Both the position numbers and the translations under genes were made by a program. From assembly GCF_029688865.1 (NCBI RefSeq), contig NZ_JARUKV010000005.1, positions 124,001-188,000 on the forward strand: a stretch of DNA of 64,000 nt, in the 5' to 3' direction. Numbering within the stretch: the first letter of the stretch is position 1; every line of letters begins with the position of its first letter. Positions 34,691 to 43,639 of the stretch are shown piece after piece. This DNA comes from Natronococcus sp. A-GB7. Lineage in GTDB: Archaea; Halobacteriota; Halobacteria; Halobacteriales; Natrialbaceae. The notes under the pieces are model-generated. The model did no database searches, had not been told where the DNA came from, and saw nothing but the letters and a program-made list of their open reading frames with translations.

Positions 34691-37546
34691 CTATTCAACC
34701 CCTACAGATGGCGCCGCCGGAAGGCCGATCTCCTCGAATAACACGGTAAAGAGCGTTCGCTGTACCCGCCGCACGTGGCGGTAGAACGCCGCCGAGGAGA
34801 TGCCGAGCGTCTCGGCGATCTCCGCCCCGGAGCGCTCTCGGGGCGACTCGAAGTAGCCGCCGTAGTAGGCCATCTGGACCACCTCGAGCTGGCGATCGGT
34901 CAGTCGCTCGAGCAGCTCCGAGCGCAGGTCCCGCGGCGCCGTTCGATCGACGGTGCGCTTCGAGCGAAGCTCGACGGCGGAGAAGACGTTCGCGACGACG
35001 TCGGCGCTGGCGGCGGGATCGACGCTGCCCGGCACGTCGACGACCAGTCGCGCGGTCTCCGGCGTGGCCTCGAGTCGGTGGAGGACGATCCCGTGGTCGG
35101 CGAGCCGAAGCGCCAGGAACGGCCGCGAGAGCTCGAGCAGCACCGTCGATCCGTCGCCGTCGCCGACGGCCTGGGCGCTTTCGACGGCGACGAGATCGGT
35201 TGCGGCCGCCGCGACGTCGGCCGCGGGAGCGCCGTCGACGGTGACGAACACCGCTACCGTCCCCTCGTGTTGGCGAACGCCGCCGTCGAACGAGAGCACG
35301 CAGTCGAGCTGGCGGGCCAGACGCGCGAAGACGAACTCCTCGTCGGCGACGTCGAACTCGAGTCGGGTCCGCGAGTCCGACAGCAGCGCTCGCTTGCGCT
35401 CGACCGCGGCGATCGCGGCAGCGATGGTCTCCCCGAGTTCCGCGAGCACCGCGCGGGTGGTGTCGTCGAACGCGTCGGGTCGATCGGCGTAGACGGTCAG
35501 CACGCCGTAAGTGAACTCGTCGTAGGCCAGCGGCACGCTGATGGCCGACTGGTAGTCCCGCGAGAGGGCGGCTCGTCGCCACGGCTCGTCGTGAAGGTTC
35601 TCGACGACGTTCGGGACGACGGTCACCGCCCGGCTGGCCGCCGTCCGCGCCGCGGGTTCGGTCGGTTCGGCGAGCGAGAGCGAGACGGTGTCGAGGTACT
35701 CCCGGCCCCGACCGCTGCCGTCGTGGGCGTTCGACTCGAGGACTTCGCCGGCGGCGTCGGCCGTCCCGATCCAGGCGAACGCGAACCGTTCGGCCGCCGT
35801 CAGCCGCTCGCAGACGGCGCGTTCGATCTCCTCGCGGGTCTCGGCGCCGACCAGCGCGGCGTCGATCTCCCGGATGATCTCGTTCATCCGGTTGAGGCGG
35901 GTGAGCTGGCGGTTCCGTCGCTTGAGCTCCCGGTCTCGGTCGCGCAGACGTCGCTCCCGTTCGACCCGGTCGAGGGCGGCCTCCGCGGTCGCCGCGAGCA
36001 GCTCGGTCAGCTCCCGCGAGACCTCGTCGAAGGCCCCGACCTCGGGCGAGCCGACGACGAAAACGCCGTGATCGCCCAGCGGAACGAACCCCACCGACCG
36101 CAGCTCCGTGGTCGGATCCGACAGCGTCGGCGACTCCCGAACGTCGGCGAAGAACTGGGCCTCGCCGGCGAGAAAGACCTGTCCGGTGATGCTGTCGTCG
36201 TTCGCCCGCCTGGTCGGAAGCGGACCGTGCAGCCGATCCATCCCCGGCGAGGCCGCCACCGGCCGCAACACGTTCTCGTCGGTGTCGAACCGCAGCGCCG
36301 CGCTGGCATCGAGGTCGAGGACGTCGGTCGCGTCGGCGACGATCCGGTCGGCAATCTCGGGCTCGGTCTCGGCATACAGCAGCTCGCGGGCGGTGCCGTG
36401 CAGCGCCGTCAGCGCCTCCTCGCGGCGCTTCCGGGTGGTGATGTCCCGACAGCTGTAGAGCATCGTGCCGTCCTGGATCGACACCTCGCGGACGTTGACC
36501 AGCAGGCTGTGTTCCCGGCCGGCCCTGTCGGTCGCCGTACACTCGATGTTCGTCAGCACCCCCTCGGCGGCGAGCTCCTCCCTGTCGAACAGATCGGGCT
36601 CCAGGAGCTCGTCGATCGTCCCCATCTCGTGGATCTCTTCGTCCGTGTAGCCGAAGATGAAGTGGACGTTCGGACAGACGTAGGTGAACCGCCCCTCCTC
36701 GTCGGTGATGAGGACGGTGTCGGTCATATGGTTGAGCGTTACCCGGTGGAGCTCCTCGGATCGACGGAGTTCGGTCTCGAGGCGGACGCGCTCGGTGACG
36801 TCGACCGCGCGGGCGAACAGCGAAACGACGGCGCCGCTCTCGTCCCGAACCGGCCGCACCGTGACGTCGAGGGTACGGGGCTCCGCATCGCCCTCGGCGT
36901 CGAGGGTCACCTCGAGCTCCCGGCGGGCGATCGTTCCCGCCGCCGCGCGATCGATCGCCTCGCGGATCGCTCCGTCGGGGTCCCACCACGCCAGCGACGA
37001 GAACGAACGCCCCTCGAGTTCCTCGGGGCCGGCGTCGAGCGCCCCGAGTGCGACCTCGTTGGCTCGACGGATCCGGCCGTCGGGCTCGAGGATCCACGAG
37101 TAAGCGTCGGGATCCGCGAAGATCGACTCGAACTGCCGGGCTCGCTCGCGACGTCGGCGCTCGGCGGTTCCCGTCGAGAGCGCGCGGTCGATCGTCGCCT
37201 CGAGGTCGTCGACGTCGCGACGGGGGAGGTACTCGGTCACCCCCGCGGCGACCGACGCGCTCGCGAGCCCCTCGTCGCCCGCCTCGGGAACGAGCACGAC
37301 CGGCACCACCGGATCGCGCTCGCGGACGCGCTCGAGCAGTTCGAGCCCCGTCGCGCCGTCGAGTCGCTGTGCGGTAACGACGCAGTCGATCTCGGTCGCC
37401 GACAACGTCTCGAGTGCGGTTCCGACGTCGGGAGCCGAGCGCACCTCGCCCGGCTCGAGTTCACGAGCGCGATCCTCGATCGGCGTCTCGGCGCCGGTCT
37501 CGGCGACGAGGAGCCGTGAATCGCCGCGGGTCCGTACGGAAGCCAT
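34691..37546 (-). CDS. Bacterioopsin-activator-type regulator (REC-like, PAS, GAF, HTH_10)
   Basis: A 951-residue multidomain regulator. In order: a receiver-like domain (about 10-120), two PAS domains (about 145-260 and 265-385), a GAF domain (about 390-540), a short coiled coil, a second GAF (about 575-725), the Bat-type module (about 730-880) and an HTH_10 domain (LTDRQLEVVQMAYYGGYF then EIAETLGISSAAFYRHVRR). The receiver lacks the phosphorylated Asp (Ala59 in VVTAQRLDG) and the conserved Lys is Arg (YLPRRD), so it is not phosphorylated in the usual way. It may sense light, redox or ligands. I chose the ATG at 37546. Confidence 0.87.
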   Translation of the reverse strand: MASVRTRGDSRLLVAETGAETPIEDRARELEPGEVRSAPDVGTALETLSATEIDCVVTAQRLDGATGLELLERVRERDPVVPVVLVPEAGDEGLASASVAAGVTEYLPRRDVDDLEATIDRALSTGTAERRRRERARQFESIFADPDAYSWILEPDGRIRRANEVALGALDAGPEELEGRSFSSLAWWDPDGAIREAIDRAAAGTIARRELEVTLDAEGDAEPRTLDVTVRPVRDESGAVVSLFARAVDVTERVRLETELRRSEELHRVTLNHMTDTVLITDEEGRFTYVCPNVHFIFGYTDEEIHEMGTIDELLEPDLFDREELAAEGVLTNIECTATDRAGREHSLLVNVREVSIQDGTMLYSCRDITTRKRREEALTALHGTARELLYAETEPEIADRIVADATDVLDLDASAALRFDTDENVLRPVAASPGMDRLHGPLPTRRANDDSITGQVFLAGEAQFFADVRESPTLSDPTTELRSVGFVPLGDHGVFVVGSPEVGAFDEVSRELTELLAATAEAALDRVERERRLRDRDRELKRRNRQLTRLNRMNEIIREIDAALVGAETREEIERAVCERLTAAERFAFAWIGTADAAGEVLESNAHDGSGRGREYLDTVSLSLAEPTEPAARTAASRAVTVVPNVVENLHDEPWRRAALSRDYQSAISVPLAYDEFTYGVLTVYADRPDAFDDTTRAVLAELGETIAAAIAAVERKRALLSDSRTRLEFDVADEEFVFARLARQLDCVLSFDGGVRQHEGTVAVFVTVDGAPAADVAAAATDLVAVESAQAVGDGDGSTVLLELSRPFLALRLADHGIVLHRLEATPETARLVVDVPGSVDPAASADVVANVFSAVELRSKRTVDRTAPRDLRSELLERLTDRQLEVVQMAYYGGYFESPRERSGAEIAETLGISSAAFYRHVRRVQRTLFTVLFEEIGLPAAPSVGVE

Positions 37547-37765
37547 TCGTCGTCGCTTCGGTCCCCGTCGGTGAGAACGTATCGGTCCGACGAACTGACA
37601 GCCGTTCACGGTCCGACCCCGTAGAGCCGGACACGCGCCTCGTGGTTACCGTCGAGGATCGAGAGCCGTCCGAAGTGAGCGTCGCCGTTCGCGCCCACGA
37701 CGACGTCGACGACCTCGAGGCGCTCGACGGGATCGGGTCGCGGTGAGCGCGGACGATACGCGCCG

Positions 37766-37873
37766 CGGTTCGCGGAACCGACCGATAGCGCGGGAACGAT
37801 TCGGGCCGTTTCACTCGTTTCACGATGTTTTACGCGGTTCGGCGGGGCGGAACCGAACTGGTGTTCGGTTCCG
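37766..37873. promoter_or_regulatory. Cluster of CGGTTC/GAACCG inverted repeats in a gene-free gap
   Basis: The gap 37547-37953 holds no convincing gene. Within it are CGGTTC-GCG-GAACCG at 37766-37780, a further CGGTTC at 37835-37840 paired with GAACCG at 37850-37855, and a perfect 11-bp stem CGGAACCGAAC/GTTCGGTTCCG with a 4-base loop at 37848-37873. The gap is between the bat-like regulator (minus) and an exported protein (plus), so these could be operators for either gene. AT-rich sequence at 37880-37930 probably holds the promoter of the exported protein. Confidence 0.5.
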
Positions 37874-37953
37874 AACCTATGTGAATTGTTCTATTAATCC
37901 CAATCATCTGTATTAACTGGATACTGATATGCGGTAGTTGAGATGTGCCGTGT

Positions 37954-38484
37954 ATGATAGAGCCGTATCGACGGAGCGTGATCGCGGGCGGATTCGCGCT
38001 GGTCGCCGGCAGCGCGATCAGCGCCGTCGGCACTGGCGACGAGGACGCCGACGACGGAGCCGACGCGGACTCGAACGATAACGGAACGGACGCCGAAGGG
38101 GCGGACGAAGAGGGCCGGGTCGACGAGTCCGGTGACGAGCTCGAGGGATCCGACGAGGAGTCGGGCCGCGAGTCCGTCGACGACCCCGCCACCGCCGCGC
38201 CCGCGCTCGAGCTATCCGTCTCGCTCCCGGGGTCGATTCCCGCTCCGAAGGGACGCGCCGAGTTCCTGATTACGGTGGGCAACCGCGGCGAGGAGACCGT
38301 GTCGACGCCGATCGCCCTCGAGGTCGGCTGCGTCGAGGACGAACTCGAGACGCCGACGCTGGCTCCCGGGGAGAGCGCCGACGCGTACGCGAGCTACGCG
38401 GGAACGCGCCTCGGACGGGGCACCCACGAGTGGTCGGTCGCCGTCGGAGCGGCGTGTGAGCGCGGGACGCTATCGGTGACGTGA
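37954..38484 (+). CDS. Exported acidic protein with CARDB-like domain
   Basis: A 176-residue protein. Residues 1-28 are a signal peptide (YRRSVIAGGFALVAGSAISA, possibly Tat dependent). A low-complexity Asp/Glu stretch follows to about 80, then a beta-sandwich-like domain (LELSVSLPGSIPAPKGRAEF, quoted to 20 residues, then VGNRGEETVSTPIALEV) similar to CARDB adhesion modules. No enzyme motif. ATG 37954 is preferred over GTG 37945. Confidence 0.65.
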   Translation: MIEPYRRSVIAGGFALVAGSAISAVGTGDEDADDGADADSNDNGTDAEGADEEGRVDESGDELEGSDEESGRESVDDPATAAPALELSVSLPGSIPAPKGRAEFLITVGNRGEETVSTPIALEVGCVEDELETPTLAPGESADAYASYAGTRLGRGTHEWSVAVGAACERGTLSVT

Positions 38485-38491
38485 TCGGCGA

Positions 38492-39346
38492 TCAGCGATC
38501 GGGGAGCTCGAGTTCCTCCGGTGGCAGCCACTCCTCGTCGGGATCGACGCGGCCGGCGAGCACCGCGTTTATAATAGCGCCGACCAGCAGACAGAGCGCG
38601 CCGAGGTAGACCCACGTCAGGATCAGCAGGATGGCGCCGGCGATCCCGAACAGGACGACGCTCTCGGAGGTCGCGATGTAGATCCGAAAGCCGACCGCCA
38701 GCGCCGCCCAGGTAACGGCGGCGAACGCCGTCCCCGGCAACACCTCCCGCACCGAGACGTCGGTCTGCGGGAACAGGTAGTACATCGGGAAAAAGACCAG
38801 CGGGAGGGTGATGAGGAGCCCGATCGAACTCGCGATCGCCGCTGGCAGCCCGCCCGCCTGGACCGGGAGGCTGATCCCGACGACGCCCACGAGGACGACT
38901 CCCAGCGCGATCGTGACCGTCGCGAGCAGGGTGTTGACCGCGGTCACGAGGGTTACGGTCGTTACGCTCCCCACGTACGACTGGTGCTCTCGAGAGCCGT
39001 AGATACCGGTAAACGCACTGTTTATCGCCTGAAACGCACGGGCTGCGCTCCACAGCAAGATCGCGAGCGCGAGCAACGCCGCGCGGATCCGGTCGCCGCG
39101 GTCGCCGGCGATCTCTTCGAGATCCGCGTCGGCCAGCGCGTCCTCGAGGCCGAACGTCTCGGCGACGCCCTCGAGGATCGGCTCGAGGGCGTCGACGAGC
39201 GTCGCGCCCACGAGCACGAGGATAACGAGCGGGACCAGCGTGTTGAACGCGTGGTAGGCCAGTCCCGCCGACTTGACGCTGATCTGTCGCTGTCTGGCGA
39301 CGGCGGCGACGTGACGGCCCACTTCGAGCCAGCGTGATCCTCTCAT
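38492..39346 (-). CDS. YihY/BrkB family membrane protein
   Basis: A 284-residue protein with six membrane helices. The start has KSAGLAYHAFNTLVPLVIL, the family hallmark, with later GGLPAAIASSIGLLITLPLV and FAAVTWAALAVGFRIYI. The YihY/BrkB family is widespread and its biochemical function is unsettled (transport or envelope protein). The C-terminal tail is acidic and soluble. Confidence 0.85.
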   Translation of the reverse strand: MRGSRWLEVGRHVAAVARQRQISVKSAGLAYHAFNTLVPLVILVLVGATLVDALEPILEGVAETFGLEDALADADLEEIAGDRGDRIRAALLALAILLWSAARAFQAINSAFTGIYGSREHQSYVGSVTTVTLVTAVNTLLATVTIALGVVLVGVVGISLPVQAGGLPAAIASSIGLLITLPLVFFPMYYLFPQTDVSVREVLPGTAFAAVTWAALAVGFRIYIATSESVVLFGIAGAILLILTWVYLGALCLLVGAIINAVLAGRVDPDEEWLPPEELELPDR

Positions 39347-39396
39347 CGACTACTCGGGACGAACTCGAGCGGCCCGAGGTAAAACAGCGTCGAGAG

Positions 39397-39603
39397 TTAC
39401 TCGTCGGGGGCGATCGACTGGACGTGGCCGACGACGCCGCTTTGCAGTTCGACGCGCGGCCCGTCGGGGGTGTCCTCGTAGACGGTGCCGACCTCGCCGA
39501 TCAGCGGCTCGGTGTCCTCGGAGTGGACGTCCTGGTCTTCCTGTACGATTTCGACGGTCAGTCCCTGTCGCAGCTCCTCGGCGGTTGGGCGTTCGCTCGA
39601 CAT
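39397..39603 (-). CDS. YwbE/DUF2196 family protein
   Basis: A 68-residue protein consisting of one KOW-like barrel: ELRQGLTVEIVQEDQ, a central IGEVGTVYEDTPDGPRVELQ (20 residues) and VVGHVQSIAP. It matches the DUF2196/YwbE family, small single-domain proteins of unknown function. Cytoplasmic. Confidence 0.8.
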   Translation of the reverse strand: MSSERPTAEELRQGLTVEIVQEDQDVHSEDTEPLIGEVGTVYEDTPDGPRVELQSGVVGHVQSIAPDE

Positions 39604-39692
39604 AGACGGTGGTGGGAGCGTGCGTTCGAAAAGGGTAGTGCCTGCATTCGCTTCGGGCCCTCCGTTTACGGGGCGACGTCGCCCGCTTCGGG

Positions 39693-40091
39693 CTACTCGC
39701 CGTCGAACTCGAGCACCGCCGAGTTGATGCAGTAGCGCTTGCCCGTCGGCTCGGGGCCGTCGTCGAAGACGTGCCCGAGGTGGCCCCCGCAGTTCGCACA
39801 CAGGACCTCCGTCCGTCGCATCCCGTGGCTGTTGTCGGGACGGGTCTCGACGCGGTCGTCGTCGACGTCCGAGAAGCTCGGCCACCCGCAGCCCGAGTCG
39901 AACTTCGTCTCCGAGTCGAACAGGGTAGTACCGCAGCCCACGCAGGCGTAGCTGCCGTCCGCCTTGTGGTCGACGTACTCCCCGCTGAACGGCGCCTCGG
40001 TGCCGGCCTCGCGGAGGATGCGGTACTGCTCCTCGGTGAGTTCCTCTTGCCACTCCCCCTCGTCGGTCGGCACGTCGGGTTCGTTACTCAT
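39693..40091 (-). CDS. msrB: Peptide-methionine (R)-S-oxide reductase
   Basis: A 132-residue MsrB that reduces methionine-R-sulfoxide in proteins. Two CxxC pairs (CVGC and CANC) form the structural zinc site. The catalytic Cys is in RYCINSAVL, and the WPSF and [10 protein letters not shown] motifs are intact. Residue [19 protein letters not shown] shows the standard N-terminal region. The ATG at 40091 is the likely start. No msrA is nearby. Confidence 0.93.
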   Translation of the reverse strand: MSNEPDVPTDEGEWQEELTEEQYRILREAGTEAPFSGEYVDHKADGSYACVGCGTTLFDSETKFDSGCGWPSFSDVDDDRVETRPDNSHGMRRTEVLCANCGGHLGHVFDDGPEPTGKRYCINSAVLEFDGE

Positions 40092-40131
40092 ACGGCCCCG
40101 TAGGATGGTGAGGGCCAAGAGTCTGTCTCCC

Positions 40132-40284
40132 TCACCGATGAGTCATAACGTCTGTGCTCCCGCAGTCCGGACACTGGGTCATCCGACCGAGCTTCGGGAC
40201 CTCGAGTCGGACCCAGGCGTCGTCGCCGCCGGGCGCCTCGAACCCGCAGCTTCGACACCGCGACTTGCCGAGTGTGGATGCCAT
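40132..40284 (-). CDS. Small zinc-ribbon protein
   Basis: A 50-residue protein with two CxxC pairs, [11 protein letters not shown] and QCPDCGSTD, separated by about 23 residues, forming a zinc ribbon. I start it at ATG 40284 because a TATA box (AGCTATA) lies about 27-33 bp upstream, giving a leaderless transcript. A perfect 12-bp palindrome TACGGTACCGTA touches the start codon (40284-40295). Divergent from the TIGR00300 gene. Confidence 0.7.
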   Translation of the reverse strand: MASTLGKSRCRSCGFEAPGGDDAWVRLEVPKLGRMTQCPDCGSTDVMTHR

Positions 40285-40300
40285 ACGGTACCGTACGTGA

Positions 40301-40317
40301 GGGAGTCCCATATAGCT
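40301..40317 (-). promoter_or_regulatory. TATA box and ATGGGACTCCC motif
   Basis: Read on the minus strand, AGCTATA (40317-40311) overlaps ATGGGACTCCC (40311-40301). The motif starts exactly 27 bp before the ATG of the zinc-ribbon gene. The same 11 bases, preceded by AGCTT, occur at 57191-57201, again 27 bp before an ATG. It is probably a core promoter with a shared control element. Confidence 0.55.
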
Positions 40318-40388
40318 TGATCCCGGGCTGACTCGCTCGCGAGCCGAGACGCACAGATTGACGGTCCCCGCTCGCCAACGGGACGGCA

Positions 40389-41630
40389 ATGACAGTCGCG
40401 CGAACCGTGGAGCTCGAGGGACACATCATCGACTCGGGGACGATGGGGGCCTGTTTCGGGGCCGTGATGGATATGGGCGGGGAGTTCGAGGTCGAGGAGT
40501 TCGACGTCGGCCGACACAAACACGCCGAGACCTACTGCCGGATGCGGGTGATGGCCGACACCGAGGGGGAGTTGCGGGCGATCCTCCACGAACTCAACCA
40601 GCAGGGGGCGACCGTAGCCGATCCTCGGGACGCGACCCTCGAGGCCGCGCCCGGAGACGGAATCGTCCCGGTCGACTTCTACTCGACGACGAACCACCCG
40701 ACGGCCGTCCGCGTCGACGGCGAGTGGCACGACGTCGAGGGCGTCGAGATGGACTGCGCGCTGGTCGTCGACCGCGAGGAGGGGGTGCGGGTTCGGACGA
40801 AGGTGTTGAACGCGATCGACGCGGGCGACCTCGTCGTCACCGGCGAAACCGGGATCAGAGTCGACCCGCCCGAGCGCCCCCGCAACGGCGGTGGCGGCTC
40901 GTTCGGGTTCATGCAGGGCGGGGTCTCGAGCGAGCGCCCCTCGGCGTCGCTCATCGAGGAGATCGCCGACGAGATGCGCGAGGTCAACGCCAACGACGGA
41001 ACCGTCCTCGCGGTCTGTGGCCCGGCGATCGTCCACTCGGGCGGGCGGGACGCGCTGGCCGCCCTCGTCCGGGCGGGCTACGTCGACGCGATCAGCGCGG
41101 GCAACGGGTTCGCCGTCCACGACCTCGAGCGCGATCTGTACGGCACCTCGCTGGGCGTCGATACGGAGAGCCTCGAGCACCCCCGGAAGGGCCACAAGCA
41201 CCACATCTACACGATCAGCGAGATCGCCCGCCTGGGCGGAATCGAGGAAGCGGTCGCGGAGGGGGTCGTCGACGAGGGCGTGATGTACGAGTGCGTCCAG
41301 AACGGCGTCCCCTACGTGCTCGCGGGCTCGATCCGTGACGACGGCCCGCTGCCCGACACGATCACCGACTCGATCGAGGCCCAGGACGCGATCCGCGAGC
41401 AGGCCCAGGAGGCCGATCTCGTGCTCATGCTCTCGACGCTGTTGCACTCCGTGGCCGTCGGCAACTGCCTTCCCTCGACCACGAAGACCGTCTGCGTCGA
41501 CATCAACCCCGCGACCGTCACCCAGCTACTGGATCGGGGTAGTGCCCAGGCGATCGGGATGGTCACCGACATCGGAGCGTTCATCCCGATGCTCGCGGAC
41601 GAACTCCTCGAGGGGAGCCACGAGCAGTAG
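40389..41630 (+). CDS. TIGR00300 (LOR/SDH-type) protein, ornithine cyclodeaminase candidate
   Basis: A 413-residue protein of the TIGR00300 family. The N-terminal part (EGHIIDSGTMGACFGAVMD) is an LOR/SDH domain with CRMRVMADTEGEL; the C-terminal part binds a nucleotide (AGNGFAVHDLERDLYGTSLG, then VDINPATVTQLLDRGS). Related archaeal and cyanobacterial proteins convert ornithine to proline or act in arginine breakdown, so ornithine cyclodeaminase is the best guess. No arginine genes are adjacent. Confidence 0.8.
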   Translation: MTVARTVELEGHIIDSGTMGACFGAVMDMGGEFEVEEFDVGRHKHAETYCRMRVMADTEGELRAILHELNQQGATVADPRDATLEAAPGDGIVPVDFYSTTNHPTAVRVDGEWHDVEGVEMDCALVVDREEGVRVRTKVLNAIDAGDLVVTGETGIRVDPPERPRNGGGGSFGFMQGGVSSERPSASLIEEIADEMREVNANDGTVLAVCGPAIVHSGGRDALAALVRAGYVDAISAGNGFAVHDLERDLYGTSLGVDTESLEHPRKGHKHHIYTISEIARLGGIEEAVAEGVVDEGVMYECVQNGVPYVLAGSIRDDGPLPDTITDSIEAQDAIREQAQEADLVLMLSTLLHSVAVGNCLPSTTKTVCVDINPATVTQLLDRGSAQAIGMVTDIGAFIPMLADELLEGSHEQ

Positions 41631-41686
41631 TCTCCGCTCGAGCCGGCAGCATCCTCCGCTTTCGACACCCTTCGATTCCGAACCCC

Positions 41687-41713
41687 AGCCCTGTGAGGGC
41701 TAGCAGTTTTATA
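41687..41713 (+). terminator. Hairpin and T-run, merging into the crtB TATA box
   Basis: A perfect 6-bp stem AGCCCT/AGGGCT with loop GTG spans 41687-41701 and is followed by AGCAGTTTT, a plausible terminator for the TIGR00300 gene. The T-run flows into TTTTATA at 41707-41713, which looks like the TATA box of crtB. The two signals are thus nearly superimposed. Confidence 0.5.
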
Positions 41714-41793
41714 CGCATCTCACGTATAGCCATTCCTGTTCGTCGTCCGGGAGCGCCGTGGAGGCGGGAGCTGTCGGACGAACGGAGTCGCAA

Positions 41794-42744
41794 ATGCAAC
41801 AGGAACATATCGACGCGGGCAAGGCGATCCAGAAGCGGACCGGCAGGACGTTCTATCTCGCGACGCGGTTTCTTCCAGAGCGAGTCCGCAACGCGACGCA
41901 CGTTCTGTACGCGTTCTTTCGTATTGCAGACGAGATCGTCGACGACGCTGCGGACGTCCCGGCGGCCGACCAGCGCGCCGAACTCGAGTCCCTCCGCGCA
42001 CAGGCCCTCGGTCGCGCCGAGCCCGACGATCCGGTCCTCGAGGCGTTTCGCGAACTCTGCGAGCGCTACGGAATCGAGGACGAGGAGATCGTCACCTTCC
42101 TCGATGCGATGGAGTCGGACATCGACACCGACCGGTACGAGACCTACGCCGACCTCGAGGGGTATATGCGGGGCTCGGCAGCCTCCGTGGGTGTGATGAT
42201 GACCGCGATTATGGAGCCCGACGAGCCCGAGACGGCTCTCCCCCACGCGGTCAAACTCGGCGAGGCGTTTCAGATGACGAACTTCCTGCGGGACGTCCGC
42301 GAGGACATCCTCGAGCGCGACCGAATCTACCTCCCCCTGGAGACGCTTCGAGCCCACGACGTTCCGGAGAGCCAGGTCGAGCGCCTCGAGTACTCCGAGT
42401 CGTTCCGCGACGCGATGGCCGAGGAGATGCGACGAACCGAGGACCTATACAGGGAGGGGGTCGCCGGCATCCGCTATCTCCCCGAGGACTGCCAGCTCCC
42501 GGTGTTGCTCGCGGCGGTACTGTACGCCGAACACCACGCGGTGATCCGCAACGAGGAGTACGACGTGCTCTCGTCGGAGCCGTCGCTGTCGACGGGACGC
42601 AAGCTCAAGTGCCTCGCGAAGACCCGCTGGCACTGGCACTGGAACCGCGATCCCGAGGCGGTGTTCGCCCGGGTGTCCGCGATCCCAGCCCTCGAGCCGG
42701 ATCGACGCGGCCCGGAGCACGGCGACCGCGTCCCGACGCGATAG
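41794..42744 (+). CDS. crtB: Phytoene synthase
   Basis: A 316-residue squalene/phytoene synthase. It joins two geranylgeranyl diphosphates to phytoene, the first committed step to bacterioruberin. The first Asp-rich motif is DEIVD (46-50) within FFRIADEIVDDAAD; the second is DVRED (167-171) in NFLRDVREDI. The opening KAIQKRTGRTFYLATRFLPE is characteristic. I chose ATG 41794; a GTG at 41758 is nearer the TATA box and would add 12 residues. The remaining carotenoid genes are 1.3 kb downstream on the other strand. Confidence 0.92.
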   Translation: MQQEHIDAGKAIQKRTGRTFYLATRFLPERVRNATHVLYAFFRIADEIVDDAADVPAADQRAELESLRAQALGRAEPDDPVLEAFRELCERYGIEDEEIVTFLDAMESDIDTDRYETYADLEGYMRGSAASVGVMMTAIMEPDEPETALPHAVKLGEAFQMTNFLRDVREDILERDRIYLPLETLRAHDVPESQVERLEYSESFRDAMAEEMRRTEDLYREGVAGIRYLPEDCQLPVLLAAVLYAEHHAVIRNEEYDVLSSEPSLSTGRKLKCLAKTRWHWHWNRDPEAVFARVSAIPALEPDRRGPEHGDRVPTR

Positions 42745-42810
42745 CAGTGCGGTTTCAGTACTCGGAGCCACTCCCAAAATCAGCCGGATTGCGTGATACC
42801 TGCAAGTGCA

Positions 42811-42878
42811 AACCTAATGCCACCTCTTCGATCAGCTAATAGAGATGGTGAAAGAGCCGTGCTGAATACAGAGCGCGA
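42811..42878 (+). repeat. Repeat A, copy 2 (left end of locus 2)
   Basis: A 68-bp segment identical to 10513-10580, starting 66 bp after the crtB stop. Flanking bases differ from those of copy 1. It ends TGCTGAATACAGAGCGCGA and opens a segment of lower GC that carries a cupredoxin gene. Confidence 0.85.
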
Positions 42879-42999
42879 ATGTATCGTGTTTTGATCCGTA
42901 GTTAGAGTGGGATTTAGTCAGGCGGTACGGACGAATTATATATAGTATGTTGACGTGCATTCCCCGGCTGAGAGCTTAGCAGCGGACGGGAGAAAGAGA

Positions 43000-43524
43000 A
43001 TGACAGATACTGCCTCCACAGATGACGGCATCTTGCGCCGAACAGTAGTGAAAGCTATCGTAGTCACAGTGGGTGCGTTCGGTATGATTGCGCCCGCGGC
43101 TGGCGACGATCACCATAATGACGATGATCATCATGACGGAGACGACCACCACGACGGGGACGACGATACCGATGATGAATCAGACGATGGAATCGAGATT
43201 GAAACCGGTATCACGATCATATTTGAAGGGGAGAGGTCAGGTTGGGTAGGCGCGGAACCCGAAGAAATAGAAGGAGAAGAGAATCCCACGCTCGTCCTCG
43301 AAGAGGGTGAAGAGTACGAGATCGGCTGGGAGCAGGGCGATGGTGCGTCCCATAATCTCGAACTCGTCGACGAGGATGACGAAGTCGTCGACGAGCATGA
43401 AACCGAAGTCACCGACGACCCCGGTGAAGACGATATCTTCGAATTCGAAGCTACTGATGAAATGGCCGAATACGTCTGTCGGCAACATCCAGACACAATG
43501 CGAGGGGAGATCCAGGTCGAATAA
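43000..43524 (+). CDS. Exported His-rich cupredoxin
   Basis: A 174-residue secreted protein. The N terminus has LRRTVVKAIVVTVGAFGMI, a Tat-type signal (RR at 13-14). Residues 37-55 are a His/Asp run with seven histidines. The C-terminal 90 residues are a single type 1 copper domain with ligands His118 (ASHNLEL), Cys160, His163 and Met167 (YVCRQHPDTMRG). Codon use is less GC-rich than the neighbours, and the gene lies between repeats A and B, so it looks acquired. I start it at ATG 43000; an in-frame start at 42955 adds 15 polar residues. Confidence 0.75.
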   Translation: MTDTASTDDGILRRTVVKAIVVTVGAFGMIAPAAGDDHHNDDDHHDGDDHHDGDDDTDDESDDGIEIETGITIIFEGERSGWVGAEPEEIEGEENPTLVLEEGEEYEIGWEQGDGASHNLELVDEDDEVVDEHETEVTDDPGEDDIFEFEATDEMAEYVCRQHPDTMRGEIQVE

Positions 43525-43639
43525 GCTGACGATGCTGTAAGGGAGCGAAAGAGAGTAACGAACTACTGTGGGAGACCGTCAGTTTGGAGATTTTGCGGAG
43601 ATAGACCGAAACAAATGAATTTGTATTGCTGCACTCTCG

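Noticed and set aside
37642-37746. 34-codon frame starting at a GTG after the large regulator gene
   Set aside because: Acidic but too short, with no promoter or ribosome site, and it lies in a region rich in inverted repeats.
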